Origin: Flavobacterium sp. ALD4
GTDB taxonomy: Bacteria > Bacteroidota > Bacteroidia > Flavobacteriales > Flavobacteriaceae
Length of the DNA stretch: 64,000 bases
Direction of reading: 5' to 3'
NCBI RefSeq assembly: GCF_002836475.1
Contig: NZ_PJBJ01000030.1
Location: forward strand, 744,001-808,000
Position 1 is the stretch's first letter; each line of letters begins with the position of its first letter. The notes under the pieces are model-generated. The model worked only from the letters and a program-made list of their open reading frames with translations, searched no databases and was not told the DNA's origin. Below are positions 52,110 through 63,998 of the stretch, piece after piece. A program made the position numbers and the translations under genes.

Positions 52110-52518
52110 AGAAATACAAGACGAAATAGTAGACGAATTCTCCATGTTTGATGATTGGATGGAACGTTATGAATATATCATTCAGCTAGGCAAAAGCCTT
52201 CCATTGATCAAAGACGAATTCAAAACCGATAGTAATGTAATAAAAGGCTGCCAGTCAAAAGTATGGTTGCAAGGCGAAAAACACGATCAAAAAATCGTTT
52301 TCACCGCAGACAGTGATGCGATTTTGACGAAAGGCATTATCGCGATTTTGATTCGTACTTTTTCAAATCAAACCCCTAAATCTATTCTAGAAGCTGATAT
52401 GGGTTTTATAGACGCCATTGGTTTAAAGGAACATTTATCACCAACGCGCGCTAACGGACTAGTATCCATGATTAAGAACATCAAAATGTATGCTTTGGCA
52501 TTCGAATCACAAAACTAA
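52099..52518 (+). CDS. sufE: Sulfur acceptor SufE
   Basis: A 139-residue SufE that accepts persulfide sulfur from SufS and passes it to SufB. The acceptor Cys51 sits in NVIKGCQSKVW, the conserved loop. The family pattern EFSMFDDWMERYEYIIQLGK and the LSPTRANGL end are present. It overlaps the preceding small gene by 11 bases. The next suf-related gene follows only after a 458-base gap. Confidence 0.96.
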   Translation: MKIKEIQDEIVDEFSMFDDWMERYEYIIQLGKSLPLIKDEFKTDSNVIKGCQSKVWLQGEKHDQKIVFTADSDAILTKGIIAILIRTFSNQTPKSILEADMGFIDAIGLKEHLSPTRANGLVSMIKNIKMYALAFESQN

Positions 52519-52976
52519 ATTATACTTTTTTTCAACCATTTGCTAAATATAAGTACATTTATGTGTAATCTCTTTTTAGGCTAAATGAATAATTTGCTTT
52601 CAAATAAGGTTTCAAAAAAAATTGTGACATGTAGAATATCAAGTGGATGACGCGGCTATTAAACTACACACACGTTAAGCCTATAGTATTTTTAGATAGA
52701 TTATTTTCAATCAGCATTGATTATATCTTTTGATTACGATAAGCTGTCGCTAGAGTCAAACGTGATTTCTTTACTAAAAATCGAATGATTTAAGAGCTAC
52801 AGGCTGTAGATAATATTGTCTCGATTCATATAACATGATTGATGTCCTGTATAAATCTTCTGGAATCGCTAATGAATCGATAATCGACTTTAAGTTAACA
52901 AACATTTTCTACGAAAGATAAAAAACATACGCAGGTAATTATTAACAAGGATTAGATCAAAATAAAAAAATAAGAT
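52519..52976. other. 458-base gap inside the suf cluster
   Basis: No long open frame on either strand. A 28-codon plus frame at 52835-52921 (MIDVLYKSSGIANESIIDF and on) reads like protein but lacks any upstream part, and the sequence before it (around 52740-52830) also looks like former coding sequence full of stops. This may be the remains of an inserted or lost gene; I cannot name it. No promoter or terminator is clear. Confidence 0.4.
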
Positions 52977-53300
52977 ATGGAACAAGAAATAGACACTAAC
53001 GCATTAGGAGAGGCAATCGTAAAAAAATTAAAAACAATTTACGACCCTGAAATTCCTGTAGACATTTATGAATTAGGATTAATCTACGATGTAATGGTAA
53101 ATACCGATTACGAAGTAAAAATTCTGATGACATTGACCTCGCCTAACTGCCCTGTTGCAGAAAGTTTACCACGAGAAGTAGAAGAAAAAGTAAAAACAGT
53201 CGAGCATGTAAAAGATGCTGAAGTAGAGATTACTTTTGATCCGCCGTGGAGCAAAGACTTAATGAGTGAAGAAGCAAAATTAGAATTAGGAATGCTTTAA
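52977..53300 (+). CDS. SufT-like DUF59 (MIP18) protein
   Basis: A 107-residue DUF59/MIP18-family protein. Conserved IYDPEIPVDIYELGLIYDV, LTSPNCPVAESLP with the functional Cys, and ITFDPPWSKDLMSEEAKLELG are all present. Members in suf operons (often named SufT) help mature Fe-S proteins when iron-sulfur demand is high. It follows sufE across a gene-free gap and precedes the DUF2480 gene by 85 bases; that gap holds cagttttcagttt-type repeat wording. Confidence 0.93.
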   Translation: MEQEIDTNALGEAIVKKLKTIYDPEIPVDIYELGLIYDVMVNTDYEVKILMTLTSPNCPVAESLPREVEEKVKTVEHVKDAEVEITFDPPWSKDLMSEEAKLELGML

Positions 53301-53385
53301 AATAGTTTTCAGTTTTTAGTTTTTTGGTGTTCAGTTAATAACTAATCACTAAAAAACTGAACCCTGAACAATCAATATTTAAAAA

Positions 53386-53892
53386 ATGGACGAAATAATT
53401 AATAAAGTCGCGACTAGCAAACTAGAGGTATTCGATTTAGAAGATCATTACCCGAAGGGTGTTCGATCTCAGGTCGACATTTCACAATGGCTCCTAGAAG
53501 GTTTTCTTTTGAAAGAAAAAGACTTTAGAGAACACCTGAAAAACCACGATTGGACTCAGTACCAGGGTCAATTTGTCGCTGTCAATTGCAGCACCGATGC
53601 AATTGTTCCGGCATGGGCTTCCATATTAGTTACAATTCAACTAGCCCCTTTCGCGAAGAAAATAGTAGACGGAAACATAGATGATTTAAATGCTGCTTTG
53701 TATGAAGAATTACTGGCTAAGATTGACTTTTCCGCATATGTTAATAAGTCAATTATTATAAAAGGCTGTTCGCAAAAGCCGGTTCCTACACGTGCCTATG
53801 TATTGGCCGCACAGTATTTACAACCCTACGCCCGTAGCATAATGTACGGCGAGGCTTGCTCTGCCGTTCCGTTGTACAAAGCAAAAAAATAG
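53386..53892 (+). CDS. DUF2480 protein
   Basis: A 168-residue soluble protein of family DUF2480, found almost only in Bacteroidota. Typical stretches are FDLEDHYPKGVRSQVDISQW, EKDFREHLKNHDWTQYQGQF and IIKGCSQKPVPTRAYVLAAQ. The conserved Cys in KGCSQKPVP and another in EACSAVPLY could bind sulfur or metal; this is a guess drawn from its steady place after the suf genes. No function has been shown. Confidence 0.9.
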   Translation: MDEIINKVATSKLEVFDLEDHYPKGVRSQVDISQWLLEGFLLKEKDFREHLKNHDWTQYQGQFVAVNCSTDAIVPAWASILVTIQLAPFAKKIVDGNIDDLNAALYEELLAKIDFSAYVNKSIIIKGCSQKPVPTRAYVLAAQYLQPYARSIMYGEACSAVPLYKAKK

Positions 53893-53914
53893 AATGAATT
53901 AAAAACACCGAGAT

Positions 53915-54763
53915 ATGAAAAAGTCACTACTTTCTATTGTTTTTATTTTGGCTGTACTCGTTGGACATGCTCAGGAAACTCCAAGGGACACGACCAAACT
54001 TTGGACAAAAAAAGGAAATCTTTCTTTACTATTTAACCAATCTGCCTACAACAAACAGTGGCTAGGCGGTGGAACATCGAACATAGCTGGGAATTTTGGC
54101 ATTAACTATGACTTTAACTATAAAAAAGGAGACGTAGTTTGGGATAATAAATTTATTCTTGCTTACGGGTTAAGTAAAATTAAAGGTGATAATAGAACAG
54201 CCAAAACAGATGATCGCTTAGAGTTGAATTCTCTTTGGGGTAAAAAAGCAAATAGCGACTGGTACTATTCTATGTTTTTCAATTTTAAAAGTCAGATGGA
54301 TACCGGCTATGATAAAAACATAGTAAAAATATCTCATTTTTTCTCACCGGCCTATTTCCAGTTGGGGCCAGGTATGCTATGGAAAAAAAGTGATAACCTG
54401 AGTGTGAATTTTTCTCCCGCTACGTCAAAGCTGATATTGGTTCATAATCACTTTACTGATTTTGGGCCGTCCTTTGGTGTTTTACAAGGAGACAGCTCCC
54501 GATTTGAATTTGGAGCTAGCGTTACAGGTTACTACAAACTCATTATAATGGCGAACGTTTCCATAGAGAACCGTTTGAATTTATATTCTAATTATTTGGA
54601 TGATCCGCAAAATGTCGATATCGATTACCAGATGAATGTGGTCATGAGAATCAACAAATACCTAACAGCAAATGTCGCTTTGCAAACCATATATGATGAC
54701 AATTCCGTTCAAGCAGTTCAAGTAAGGGAAATATTTGGGATAGGAGCTAATTATGGCTTCTAA
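53915..54763 (+). CDS. DUF3078 outer membrane protein
   Basis: A 282-residue protein with signal peptide (1-19, ending GHAQ) and a beta-barrel-like mature part: alternating polar and aromatic strands (LSLLFNQSAYNKQWLGGGTS, INYDFNYKKGDVVWDNKFIL), and a final strand VREIFGIGANYGF ending in Phe, the usual outer-membrane-barrel finish. It matches DUF3078 of Bacteroidota. It begins 22 bases after DUF2480 and is the last gene before a terminator. Role unknown. Confidence 0.9.
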   Translation: MKKSLLSIVFILAVLVGHAQETPRDTTKLWTKKGNLSLLFNQSAYNKQWLGGGTSNIAGNFGINYDFNYKKGDVVWDNKFILAYGLSKIKGDNRTAKTDDRLELNSLWGKKANSDWYYSMFFNFKSQMDTGYDKNIVKISHFFSPAYFQLGPGMLWKKSDNLSVNFSPATSKLILVHNHFTDFGPSFGVLQGDSSRFEFGASVTGYYKLIIMANVSIENRLNLYSNYLDDPQNVDIDYQMNVVMRINKYLTANVALQTIYDDNSVQAVQVREIFGIGANYGF

Positions 54764-54800
54764 AATTAAAAGCAAATTACAGCGGTTATCACGTAAGAAA

Positions 54801-54840
54801 AATCCCTTTTGAAAATTATTCAAAAGGGATTTTGTATTTT
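54801..54840. terminator. Terminator between DUF3078 gene and hflX
   Basis: aatcccttttgaa (54801-54813) and ttcaaaagggatt (54819-54831) are exact complements with a 5-base loop, followed by a T-rich tail. The genes on both sides converge on it. Confidence 0.8.
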
Positions 54841-54857
54841 ATAATAAAAAGGCTTAA

Positions 54858-56108
54858 TTAATCGTCCTCATTGTCTTCATCTACTTCTTTCTCTATAGCA
54901 TCTTTATAATCAGGATATAAAAACTTATTGTAAGGAAAACGCGTAATGTGAATTTGTCTTACCACTTCATAAAGACGTTCTCTTAATTCTTCAAAATTTT
55001 CTTTGTTTGTTGCCGAAATAAACAACGCATTTTCCTCTCCTACTCGACCCATCCAAGTGGACTTCCATTCTTTAAGGGTATAGTGTCTTGGTGTTTTTTC
55101 AGTCATTAAATCATCCTCATCAATCGTCAAATGGGAATAAGCATCAATTTTATTAAAAACCATAATTACCGGCTTATCACTTGCTTTGATATCCGTTAGC
55201 GTTTGATTTACCGAGGCAATATGATCTTCGAATTCAGGATGAGAAATGTCAACTACATGCAACAATAAATCAGCCTCACGAACCTCATCTAGGGTACTCT
55301 TAAAAGAATCAACTAGCTGTGTAGGCAATTTTCGAATGAAACCTACCGTATCAGAAAGCAAGAAAGGCAAGTTTTTAATAACTACTTTTCTAACCGTGGT
55401 GTCCAAAGTAGCAAAAAGCTTGTTTTCAACAAAAACATCACTTTTCCCGATGGCATTCATTAAGGTTGATTTTCCCACATTGGTATACCCCACCAAAGCC
55501 ACACGAACCATAGCCCCGCGATTACCACGTTGCGTGCCCATTTGCTTGTCAATCGCTTTGATTTTATCTTTCAATAAGGAAATTCTATCACGTACAATAC
55601 GTCTGTCGGTTTCAATTTCTGTTTCCCCAGGTCCACGCATTCCAATTCCCCCCTTTTGACGTTCCAAGTGAGTCCACATTCCGGAAAGCCTAGGTAGCAA
55701 GTATTGGCATTGTGCCAACTCTACTTGGGTTCTGGCATAGGAGGTCTCCGCTCTTTGCGCAAATATATCTAGGATAAGATGTGTCCTGTCGAGAATTTTG
55801 CATTCCACTATAACTTTAGAAATATTTTTTTGCTGCGAAGGAGTTAATTCATCATCAAAAATCAATGTTGAAATTTCATTCTCTTTTACATACTGATGTA
55901 TTTCTTCAATTTTCCCTGTCCCTACAAATGTTTTGGGATTTGGTCGTTCCATTTTTTGTGAAAAACGTTTGACTACTTGTCCACCTGCTGTAAAGGTTAG
56001 AAACTCTAATTCGTCAAGATATTCTTTGAGCTTCTCTTCACTTTGATTTTGAGTTACAATCCCAACAATGGCTGTTTTTTCGAAATTTAATACTTCTTTT
56101 TCTAACAT
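54858..56108 (-). CDS. hflX: HflX ribosome-associated GTPase
   Basis: A 416-residue GTPase of the HflX family, which splits or rescues stalled ribosomes. The N-terminal HflX domain has PNPKTFVGTGKIEEI and FDDELTPSQQKNI, the linker has GPGETEIETDRR, and the G domain has G1 GYTNVGKST, G3 DTVGF and G4 NKID. The C-terminus is very acidic (KEVDEDNEDD). The length and order are standard. It is a single gene on the minus strand, ending at the shared terminator. Confidence 0.95.
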   Translation of the reverse strand: MLEKEVLNFEKTAIVGIVTQNQSEEKLKEYLDELEFLTFTAGGQVVKRFSQKMERPNPKTFVGTGKIEEIHQYVKENEISTLIFDDELTPSQQKNISKVIVECKILDRTHLILDIFAQRAETSYARTQVELAQCQYLLPRLSGMWTHLERQKGGIGMRGPGETEIETDRRIVRDRISLLKDKIKAIDKQMGTQRGNRGAMVRVALVGYTNVGKSTLMNAIGKSDVFVENKLFATLDTTVRKVVIKNLPFLLSDTVGFIRKLPTQLVDSFKSTLDEVREADLLLHVVDISHPEFEDHIASVNQTLTDIKASDKPVIMVFNKIDAYSHLTIDEDDLMTEKTPRHYTLKEWKSTWMGRVGEENALFISATNKENFEELRERLYEVVRQIHITRFPYNKFLYPDYKDAIEKEVDEDNEDD

Positions 56109-56365
56109 AATCTTTGAGTAAGATACAAATTTAAGGATTTATGGGCTACTTTCAGAATATATGTCTTCCTAAAAAACGAAAGATTTAAAAAATTATACTT
56201 TTTCTAGTGTATCAGAAATAAATGCAGTTACGCTCAGTCGTCAACAGTTTTAAAACACCGGTTCCCTTTGATGGCTAACAAATGCAACACTAATTTATTT
56301 AGCAAAAGGAATCGCTAATTCCTTTGTGTTTTTAGTTAATTTTACCCGACCTTAATTCCCTTTTA

Positions 56366-58012
56366 ATGAATCGATTTTTGCCATTCTTCTTTGTTCTACT
56401 TTTCCCTACATTGCTTTTGGCTCAAGATAATTCAGCATCTTTACTGCGAGAGTTAGATCAGACAATCGAGAATCACCAATACTATTCCAACCAAAAAGAA
56501 CATACAATTGACTCCCTTAAACAGCTTGTAAAACCTGCTATGAACGACCTTCAAAAACAGGAGATTTATGATCAACTATATGAAGAATATCGGGTGTATA
56601 AATCGGATTCCGCCTTGGTTTTTGCTCGAAAAAGTATGCAGATCGCAATTAGTCTGAACGATCCGAAAAGAAACGATCAAGCTGCGCTGAATCTAGCCTC
56701 CATAATGGGGACTTTAGGGATGTACAAAGAGGCTACTGAAATTCTTGCAAAAAACCCCGGCAATCGTTCTCCAGAATTAAAAGGTTATTATTACGTTGTA
56801 AATAGGGTTCTGTACGGCTATATGTATAATTATGCCACCTCCGTTTATGAAAAAGAAAAATATGCTGCATTAACACAAAACTATCGAGATTCGTCGCTGC
56901 TATATTTCCCAAAATAGGCCCGTCAACACCTCATTCTTCAAGCGGAACTATTAATAGAAAAAGGCCAAGAGAACCAATCATTACAGCAGCTTCTTGCCGT
57001 TTTCCCCACTATTTCTCTTTCTGATCCGGATAGAGCCGTTTTTGCCTACATCATTTCTCATGCCTATCATCAAAAAAAAGACCGAGATGCTGAAAAAAGA
57101 TGGTTGGCCATCTCTGCTATTTCCGATTTGAAATTGGCTAAAAAAGAAAATATTTCACTGCGGAATTTGGCGTTTTTATTATACGAAGAAGGCGACATCG
57201 ACAGGGCTTACAGCTACATACAACGCTCTTTGGAAGATGCGCTCTTCTGCAACGCCCGTTTAAGAACTTATGAGATATCCAAAATGATGCCCATCATCAG
57301 TGAAGCATATCAGCATCAGAATAAAATGAACCAAAAGCAACTCCTACTATTTCTGGGAAGTGTGAGTCTATTGACCGTCATTTTATTAATTGTCCTGATC
57401 CTGCTTTTCAAGCAGATGAAAAAATTAAAGATGGCGCAAAAAGACTTGAACGAAGCAAACTCACAATTATTAGAACTCAATGTGGCCATACAAACCAGCA
57501 ATTTACAACTAAAAGAAACGAACAGCACGCTAACGGAAGCCAACCTTGTAAAAGACATCTACATTGGCAGATACATGGATCAATGTTCTGATTATATCGG
57601 TAAATTAGAAGGGTATCGCCGTAAATTGAATGTGATGGCAACAGCCGGTAAAATGAATAACCTCATCAGCGCCATAAAGTCAAAACAATTTATTGAAGCC
57701 GAACTAAAAGAGTTCTACACGAATTTTGACAAAACCTTTTTACTACTCTTTCCTGACTTTATCAAAGAATTTGAAGGGTTGCTTATTGATACTGAATTGA
57801 CCCAGCTCAAAGATGGAGACCTTCTGAATACCGAATTAAGAATAGTGGCACTGATCCGTTTAGGTATTAAAGATAGTGCTAAAATAGCTGTTTTTCTTCG
57901 CTATTCAGTATCCACTGTTTATAATTATCGTTCCCAAATCAAGAACAAAGCAGCGGGGCCTCGCGAGGAATTCGAGGCTAATGTCATGCAAATAGGAACG
58001 AACACAAAGTAA
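56366..58012 (+). pseudogene. DUF6377 regulator gene broken by one in-frame stop
   Basis: One reading frame of about 549 codons encodes a DUF6377 protein: signal peptide (1-19, ending LLLAQ), helical TPR-like repeats, a membrane helix near residues 327-350, and a cytoplasmic coiled-coil plus C-terminal helix-turn-helix-like part (RIVALIRLGIKDSAKIAVFL, RYSVSTVYNYRSQIKNKA). The only lesion is TAG at 56915-56917, between LLYFPK and ARQHLILQAELLIEK; the frame continues unbroken on both sides. DUF6377 proteins commonly stand next to polysaccharide-use genes, as here before GH97. Read as two proteins, the first would be a 183-residue secreted fragment. Recent nonsense mutation, sequence error or readthrough are all possible. 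Confidence 0.8.
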
Positions 58013-58230
58013 CATAACCTACGCTTTGCAACAACGTTTGACAGTCAATATAGTCTAACTGTTCCCTTTATAAGTTAAAAATTTACTACTTTTTTTTATT
58101 GTAAAACAACATTAATTACTTATTAATTAAGAACTTAAGCTAAATAAAACTATACGGAATCTACTTTTTTAAAATCACAAAAACATTCAAGGCATAAAGG
58201 GTATATATTTACTATATCGAAGTTACGTAA

Positions 58231-60402
<2,172 letters not shown>

Positions 60403-60411
60403 TTAAAATAC

Positions 60412-60446
60412 AAAGAGGCTGTCTATCAAGACAGCCTCTTTTATTA
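60412..60446. terminator. Terminator after GH97
   Basis: aaagaggctgtct (60412-60424) and agacagcctcttt (60429-60441) pair fully around a 4-base loop, followed by a short T-rich tail. It also faces the convergent FKBP gene. Confidence 0.8.
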
Positions 60447-60493
60447 TAGAACAATTATAAGCTAGAAATCTAGCTAATGAAATTTTAATCTTT

Positions 60494-60955
60494 TTAATTT
60501 ACAGCGATTAATTTAACCTCAAAGATAAGCACGGAGCCACCTGGAATCCCACGGCTATCATTACTTCCATACCCTAAGTGAGACGGTACTAATAGCATAC
60601 CGCTACCGCCAACTTTGAAATAAGGAATCCCTTCTGTCCATCCTTTGATTACTTGTTGTAAACCAAACGATATACCATCATCACTACTTTTATCAAATAC
60701 ATTTCCATTAGTATAAGACCCTTTGTAGGCTACAGTTACATTAGAGGATGATGTGGGTTGAGCTCCAGTTCCAGCATTATTAATCACATAATATAAACCT
60801 GTGCTGCTTTTTTGCGCAATCAATTTATTTGCGGCAATATAGTCGACAATTTCTTTTTCATTTTGAGCCGTATAATCAACATTCGATGATTTTTTTGTAT
60901 CTGATATGCAAGAAACAAATAATAAAGAAACAAGTGATAATAAGATATATTTCAT
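60494..60955 (-). CDS. FKBP-type peptidyl-prolyl isomerase lipoprotein
   Basis: A 153-residue lipoprotein (lipobox FVSC, Cys16) with a linker of about 40 residues and a C-terminal FKBP domain (about 58-153): VTVAYKGSYTNGNVFDKSSD, FGLQQVIKGWTEGIPYFKVG, GSGMLLVPSHLGYGSNDSRG, then IPGGSVLIFEVKLIAVN. These cover the active-site residues of FKBP. It should speed proline isomerisation in proteins on the periplasmic side. The start at 60955 gives the lipoprotein signal directly; a TTG nine codons upstream does not. Flavobacteria encode several such lipoproteins, some tied to gliding. Confidence 0.93.
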   Translation of the reverse strand: MKYILLSLVSLLFVSCISDTKKSSNVDYTAQNEKEIVDYIAANKLIAQKSSTGLYYVINNAGTGAQPTSSSNVTVAYKGSYTNGNVFDKSSDDGISFGLQQVIKGWTEGIPYFKVGGSGMLLVPSHLGYGSNDSRGIPGGSVLIFEVKLIAVN

Positions 60956-61040
60956 AATTTGATTTGATTTATAGAGCTGCAAATATATAAAATTACACGC
61001 TACATAAATCGCATATGTTTTATATGTCTAATAACCAATT

Positions 61041-62393
61041 TTACTTCCCAAAAACCTGTACATCATCCACCTGAAAAGCGCCGTCCAAAGCTAGATTTTT
61101 TCCGGAACCGATGTACTTGAAAGCGATGTTGATTTTCCCGGTGTAAGAGGACAAGTCTACTCCGCCGGAACCCACGAACTGATACCAAGGCGTGGACTGT
61201 TTGGGCAAAATCACCTTGAGCGGTGTCCAAGTCGCCTTACTGACATTCAAGCCGTCAAAATTAGTGGAAACAAATACTTCCAGCGAATTCAAAGGCCAAT
61301 CCACATCAAGGTGATGTTGGGCGGTTCTAAAAGTCAGTATTTCATTGGTATGTGCATCCATATCAATTTTGGGCGAAATCAACCAAGCGATATTAGACAG
61401 CACTTTGGCTCCCGTGGTATTGAACTCGGCGTACCCATTTCCGGAATACACGGTTCCTTTCCAGAAGATGGTGCCACTCTGAACGATATTTGCCCATCCG
61501 GGAAGACTCAAATTGGTTTTATCCACCACCGTTTGGAAATCTTGGGAGAAAAAAGGGACTGTTCTTGGCGCAGTCATCACCACATCTTTTTCGGAACGCA
61601 CCAGCAACTGATAATCCGAACCAAATTTAGTCAAAACCCCTCTCACCTTTCCGTTTCCAGCCGGCACCATCTTTTGGGCAAAATCAGCATAACTACTCGT
61701 TCTGAAAAGCACCTGATTCCCAAATTTATCTATCAGGCTCCAGTTAGTCGCGCCACCAACATTATTGGTCTCTTCAAAATAGTGTCGGCTAAGCGCTGCC
61801 TCGGTAAACTGAACATCAGACAATTCTACCAAAGTGTTTATATTGGCATCGGAAACTACATCTGGAATCGCAAGGCGCCGAACCAAAAGATCTTCGCCTA
61901 AAGTAGTACAGGAAGCGTGCAGCACGTTTTTATAGTCGTTTTGCGACAGTCGCCCCACGGCACCTTCATTATAAGAGTTGACATAAATCCCCCCGATACG
62001 AAGACTTCCATAATTGATATCGGTATACTGGTTTTTTAGTTTTACATATACTTTGTTTCCCACTCTGAAATCAACATAGGTATTGGTAGCATCCACAGGA
62101 ACGCTAAACCCTACCGCAGGAGCTGTCGCCGTTCCAATAGTCTGCAAAGAAATAGCTTTGAAAAAATTGCCATTTTCATCACTAGAAACCACGTAGGCTT
62201 CAATTATATCGTCATATGTGTATTGGGTAACGATGGCGCCGGCATTAGTACGGACTTCCGCTACCGTTTTATTTGCGGTAAAATCTGGCTGGGTACAGCG
62301 CAGTTTTGGTATCTCCACCGCATCGTTTGCACAGCCTAAAAAACCAGTGGCAAACACCATCAAAAAAAGGAAACTATAGAAAGTGGATCTCAT
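61041..62393 (-). CDS. DUF5689 surface lipoprotein
   Basis: A 450-residue lipoprotein (lipobox FLGC, Cys21). The N-terminal half is a DUF5689 domain with an OB-like beta fold (AYVVSSDENGNFFKAISLQT, RVGNKVYVKLKNQYTDINYG, VRGVLTKFGSDYQLLVRSEK). The C-terminal 170 residues look like a carbohydrate-binding or 'choice-of-anchor J' jelly-roll: FFSQDFQTVVDKTNLSLPGW, INIAFKYIGSGKNLALDGAF, QVDDVQVFGK. It begins 18 bases after the end of the TonB-dependent receptor gene, so the two are one operon. The pairing is common in flavobacteria; the ligand is unknown. Confidence 0.88.
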   Translation of the reverse strand: MRSTFYSFLFLMVFATGFLGCANDAVEIPKLRCTQPDFTANKTVAEVRTNAGAIVTQYTYDDIIEAYVVSSDENGNFFKAISLQTIGTATAPAVGFSVPVDATNTYVDFRVGNKVYVKLKNQYTDINYGSLRIGGIYVNSYNEGAVGRLSQNDYKNVLHASCTTLGEDLLVRRLAIPDVVSDANINTLVELSDVQFTEAALSRHYFEETNNVGGATNWSLIDKFGNQVLFRTSSYADFAQKMVPAGNGKVRGVLTKFGSDYQLLVRSEKDVVMTAPRTVPFFSQDFQTVVDKTNLSLPGWANIVQSGTIFWKGTVYSGNGYAEFNTTGAKVLSNIAWLISPKIDMDAHTNEILTFRTAQHHLDVDWPLNSLEVFVSTNFDGLNVSKATWTPLKVILPKQSTPWYQFVGSGGVDLSSYTGKINIAFKYIGSGKNLALDGAFQVDDVQVFGK

Positions 62394-62411
62394 AAGTTGG
62401 GTTTTTTATAT

Positions 62412-63998
62412 TTAAAAATTGAAGTAGAGATTAACGAAATACGTTCTTCCGTAGCCGTAAAAATATTTATTACCAAAAGAGGGTGTTCCGCTGGAAACAT
62501 CCTGATTTAGTTGTCTGAAATTGGCATTTCTTGCTTGTTCGTAACCGCCCGTTTTATAGTTGGAGTCGAGTATATTATTGACGCTCGCAAAAAGCCCTAG
62601 ATTTTTTCCTTTGATGCGCCATGATTTCCCTCCTATAAGATTAAGCAGTACCACAGGATCGAATTTTTCCTGCTTCAATAGTTCCCTCGCCCGTTCTTCC
62701 GTGGCTTCTGGAAAAGGAAACCCGCTGGCGGGATTAGTATAAAAACCATCCGTTCTTACTATCGGTGAAACATCAATGTAGCTGTCTGCCAGTAAATTAA
62801 TATTGGCTCCTATCCACCAGTATTTAGGGTCTCGGTAGTCAATTCCCAATCCGTAAGCCTGTTGTGGCATGCCGGCTTGCCTGTAATTTTTTAAAAGCGC
62901 CGATCCAAAATCGAATGACGGGTTCGTGTTTTCTGTGGTAGCCACCGCATCGTTATTGATACTCACATTGGGATTACTGTCATAGGTAAACTTACCATAT
63001 CCTGCTGAAAAATTTCCTTTTATCGTACTGGTGATTTGGTATTCAAAACTGAATTCCCCACCAATATTCTTTCGGTCCAGATGGGTCAGCGTTTGACTTA
63101 CAAAAGCATTCGTATTCGTATATCCGGCGCCATTGTCAAAAATACCTTCCGCATAAAAAAAGGAAGTTTTAGTGGCATTTTTTATCGTCGAATAATAAGC
63201 CGTCAATCGCGCTTTTAGTTTTGGCGAACGAAAAACATAGGTCGCATCGAGGCTGTTTAGAGCTTCACTTTGTAATCCATCCACAATAGAATTATTCAAT
63301 CGTGCATTCGGGAACGTATTTCGGATTGTGGGTGCTTTAGACAGGTGCGCCCCGTTGAAATTCAAGGATTGCTTGCCTGAAATTTTAAATAGGATACCGC
63401 CTTTAAAACCAAAATTCTCAAAGGGTACTTTCTCGCTTTTGCCAAAGGAAATTGTTTCATAAATTCCGTTTTTGTACATGCCCTCTCTTTGATAATTCGT
63501 ACTGGAGAAAGATTGCGCCAAATAGAACTCAATTTTGTCATAAGAAAATTTAAACTGAGTAAAAGCATCAAAAATAGTGGCAGCATACTTATAATTGTAT
63601 CCATAAGCATCTCCTACAACAACCTGTCTGTTTGGATTATTCAAATCAGATTGAGCCTGATTACCGCTATAGAAACCATCAATATCCTCAAAATAGGCAC
63701 CGCCCAACAGATCCAAAAGCTGTTGGTAATTATGCGATTTCAAATTCCGCAACGACCCTCCCGCATTCATAATAAGATTTTCATTTAGTTGCGTATTGAA
63801 ATTAGAAGAAGCCACCACCGTTTGATCGTCCGTCCGGTCTTCGTATAAAACATAATGACTTTTGGCTGCTTCATACCCCGTGATATTTCCATTGGAATCT
63901 ATTATTGCTTTTTGATTGGCCTGATACAGGGCATTCCAATCAATTTGGGAATTTGCCAAAAACTGAAGACGGCTCTTTTCTGCATTTTCATTATCTGG
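62412..63998 (-). CDS. TonB-dependent outer membrane receptor, C-terminal part (cut by window edge)
   Basis: The frame stays open to the right edge (about 528 residues seen, beginning DNENAEKSRLQFLANSQIDW), so the start, plug domain and signal peptide lie outside. The visible part is the barrel: repeated aromatic strands (FTQFKFSYDKIEFYLAQSFS, TIKGNFSAGYGKFTYDSNPN), outer loops rich in Asn and Tyr, and the last strand YGRTYFVNLYFNF ending in Phe. NILDSNYKTGGYEQARNAN before the end is a common receptor motif. It probably imports a nutrient together with the DUF5689 lipoprotein. The TTG at 63959 is internal, not a start. Confidence 0.88.
   Translation of the reverse strand, partial: PDNENAEKSRLQFLANSQIDWNALYQANQKAIIDSNGNITGYEAAKSHYVLYEDRTDDQTVVASSNFNTQLNENLIMNAGGSLRNLKSHNYQQLLDLLGGAYFEDIDGFYSGNQAQSDLNNPNRQVVVGDAYGYNYKYAATIFDAFTQFKFSYDKIEFYLAQSFSSTNYQREGMYKNGIYETISFGKSEKVPFENFGFKGGILFKISGKQSLNFNGAHLSKAPTIRNTFPNARLNNSIVDGLQSEALNSLDATYVFRSPKLKARLTAYYSTIKNATKTSFFYAEGIFDNGAGYTNTNAFVSQTLTHLDRKNIGGEFSFEYQITSTIKGNFSAGYGKFTYDSNPNVSINNDAVATTENTNPSFDFGSALLKNYRQAGMPQQAYGLGIDYRDPKYWWIGANINLLADSYIDVSPIVRTDGFYTNPASGFPFPEATEERARELLKQEKFDPVVLLNLIGGKSWRIKGKNLGLFASVNNILDSNYKTGGYEQARNANFRQLNQDVSSGTPSFGNKYFYGYGRTYFVNLYFNF

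Noticed and set aside
61311..61901. 196-codon plus-strand frame opposite the DUF5689 gene
   Set aside because: It lies wholly inside a clearly coding lipoprotein gene on the other strand, and its translation has no recognisable domain.
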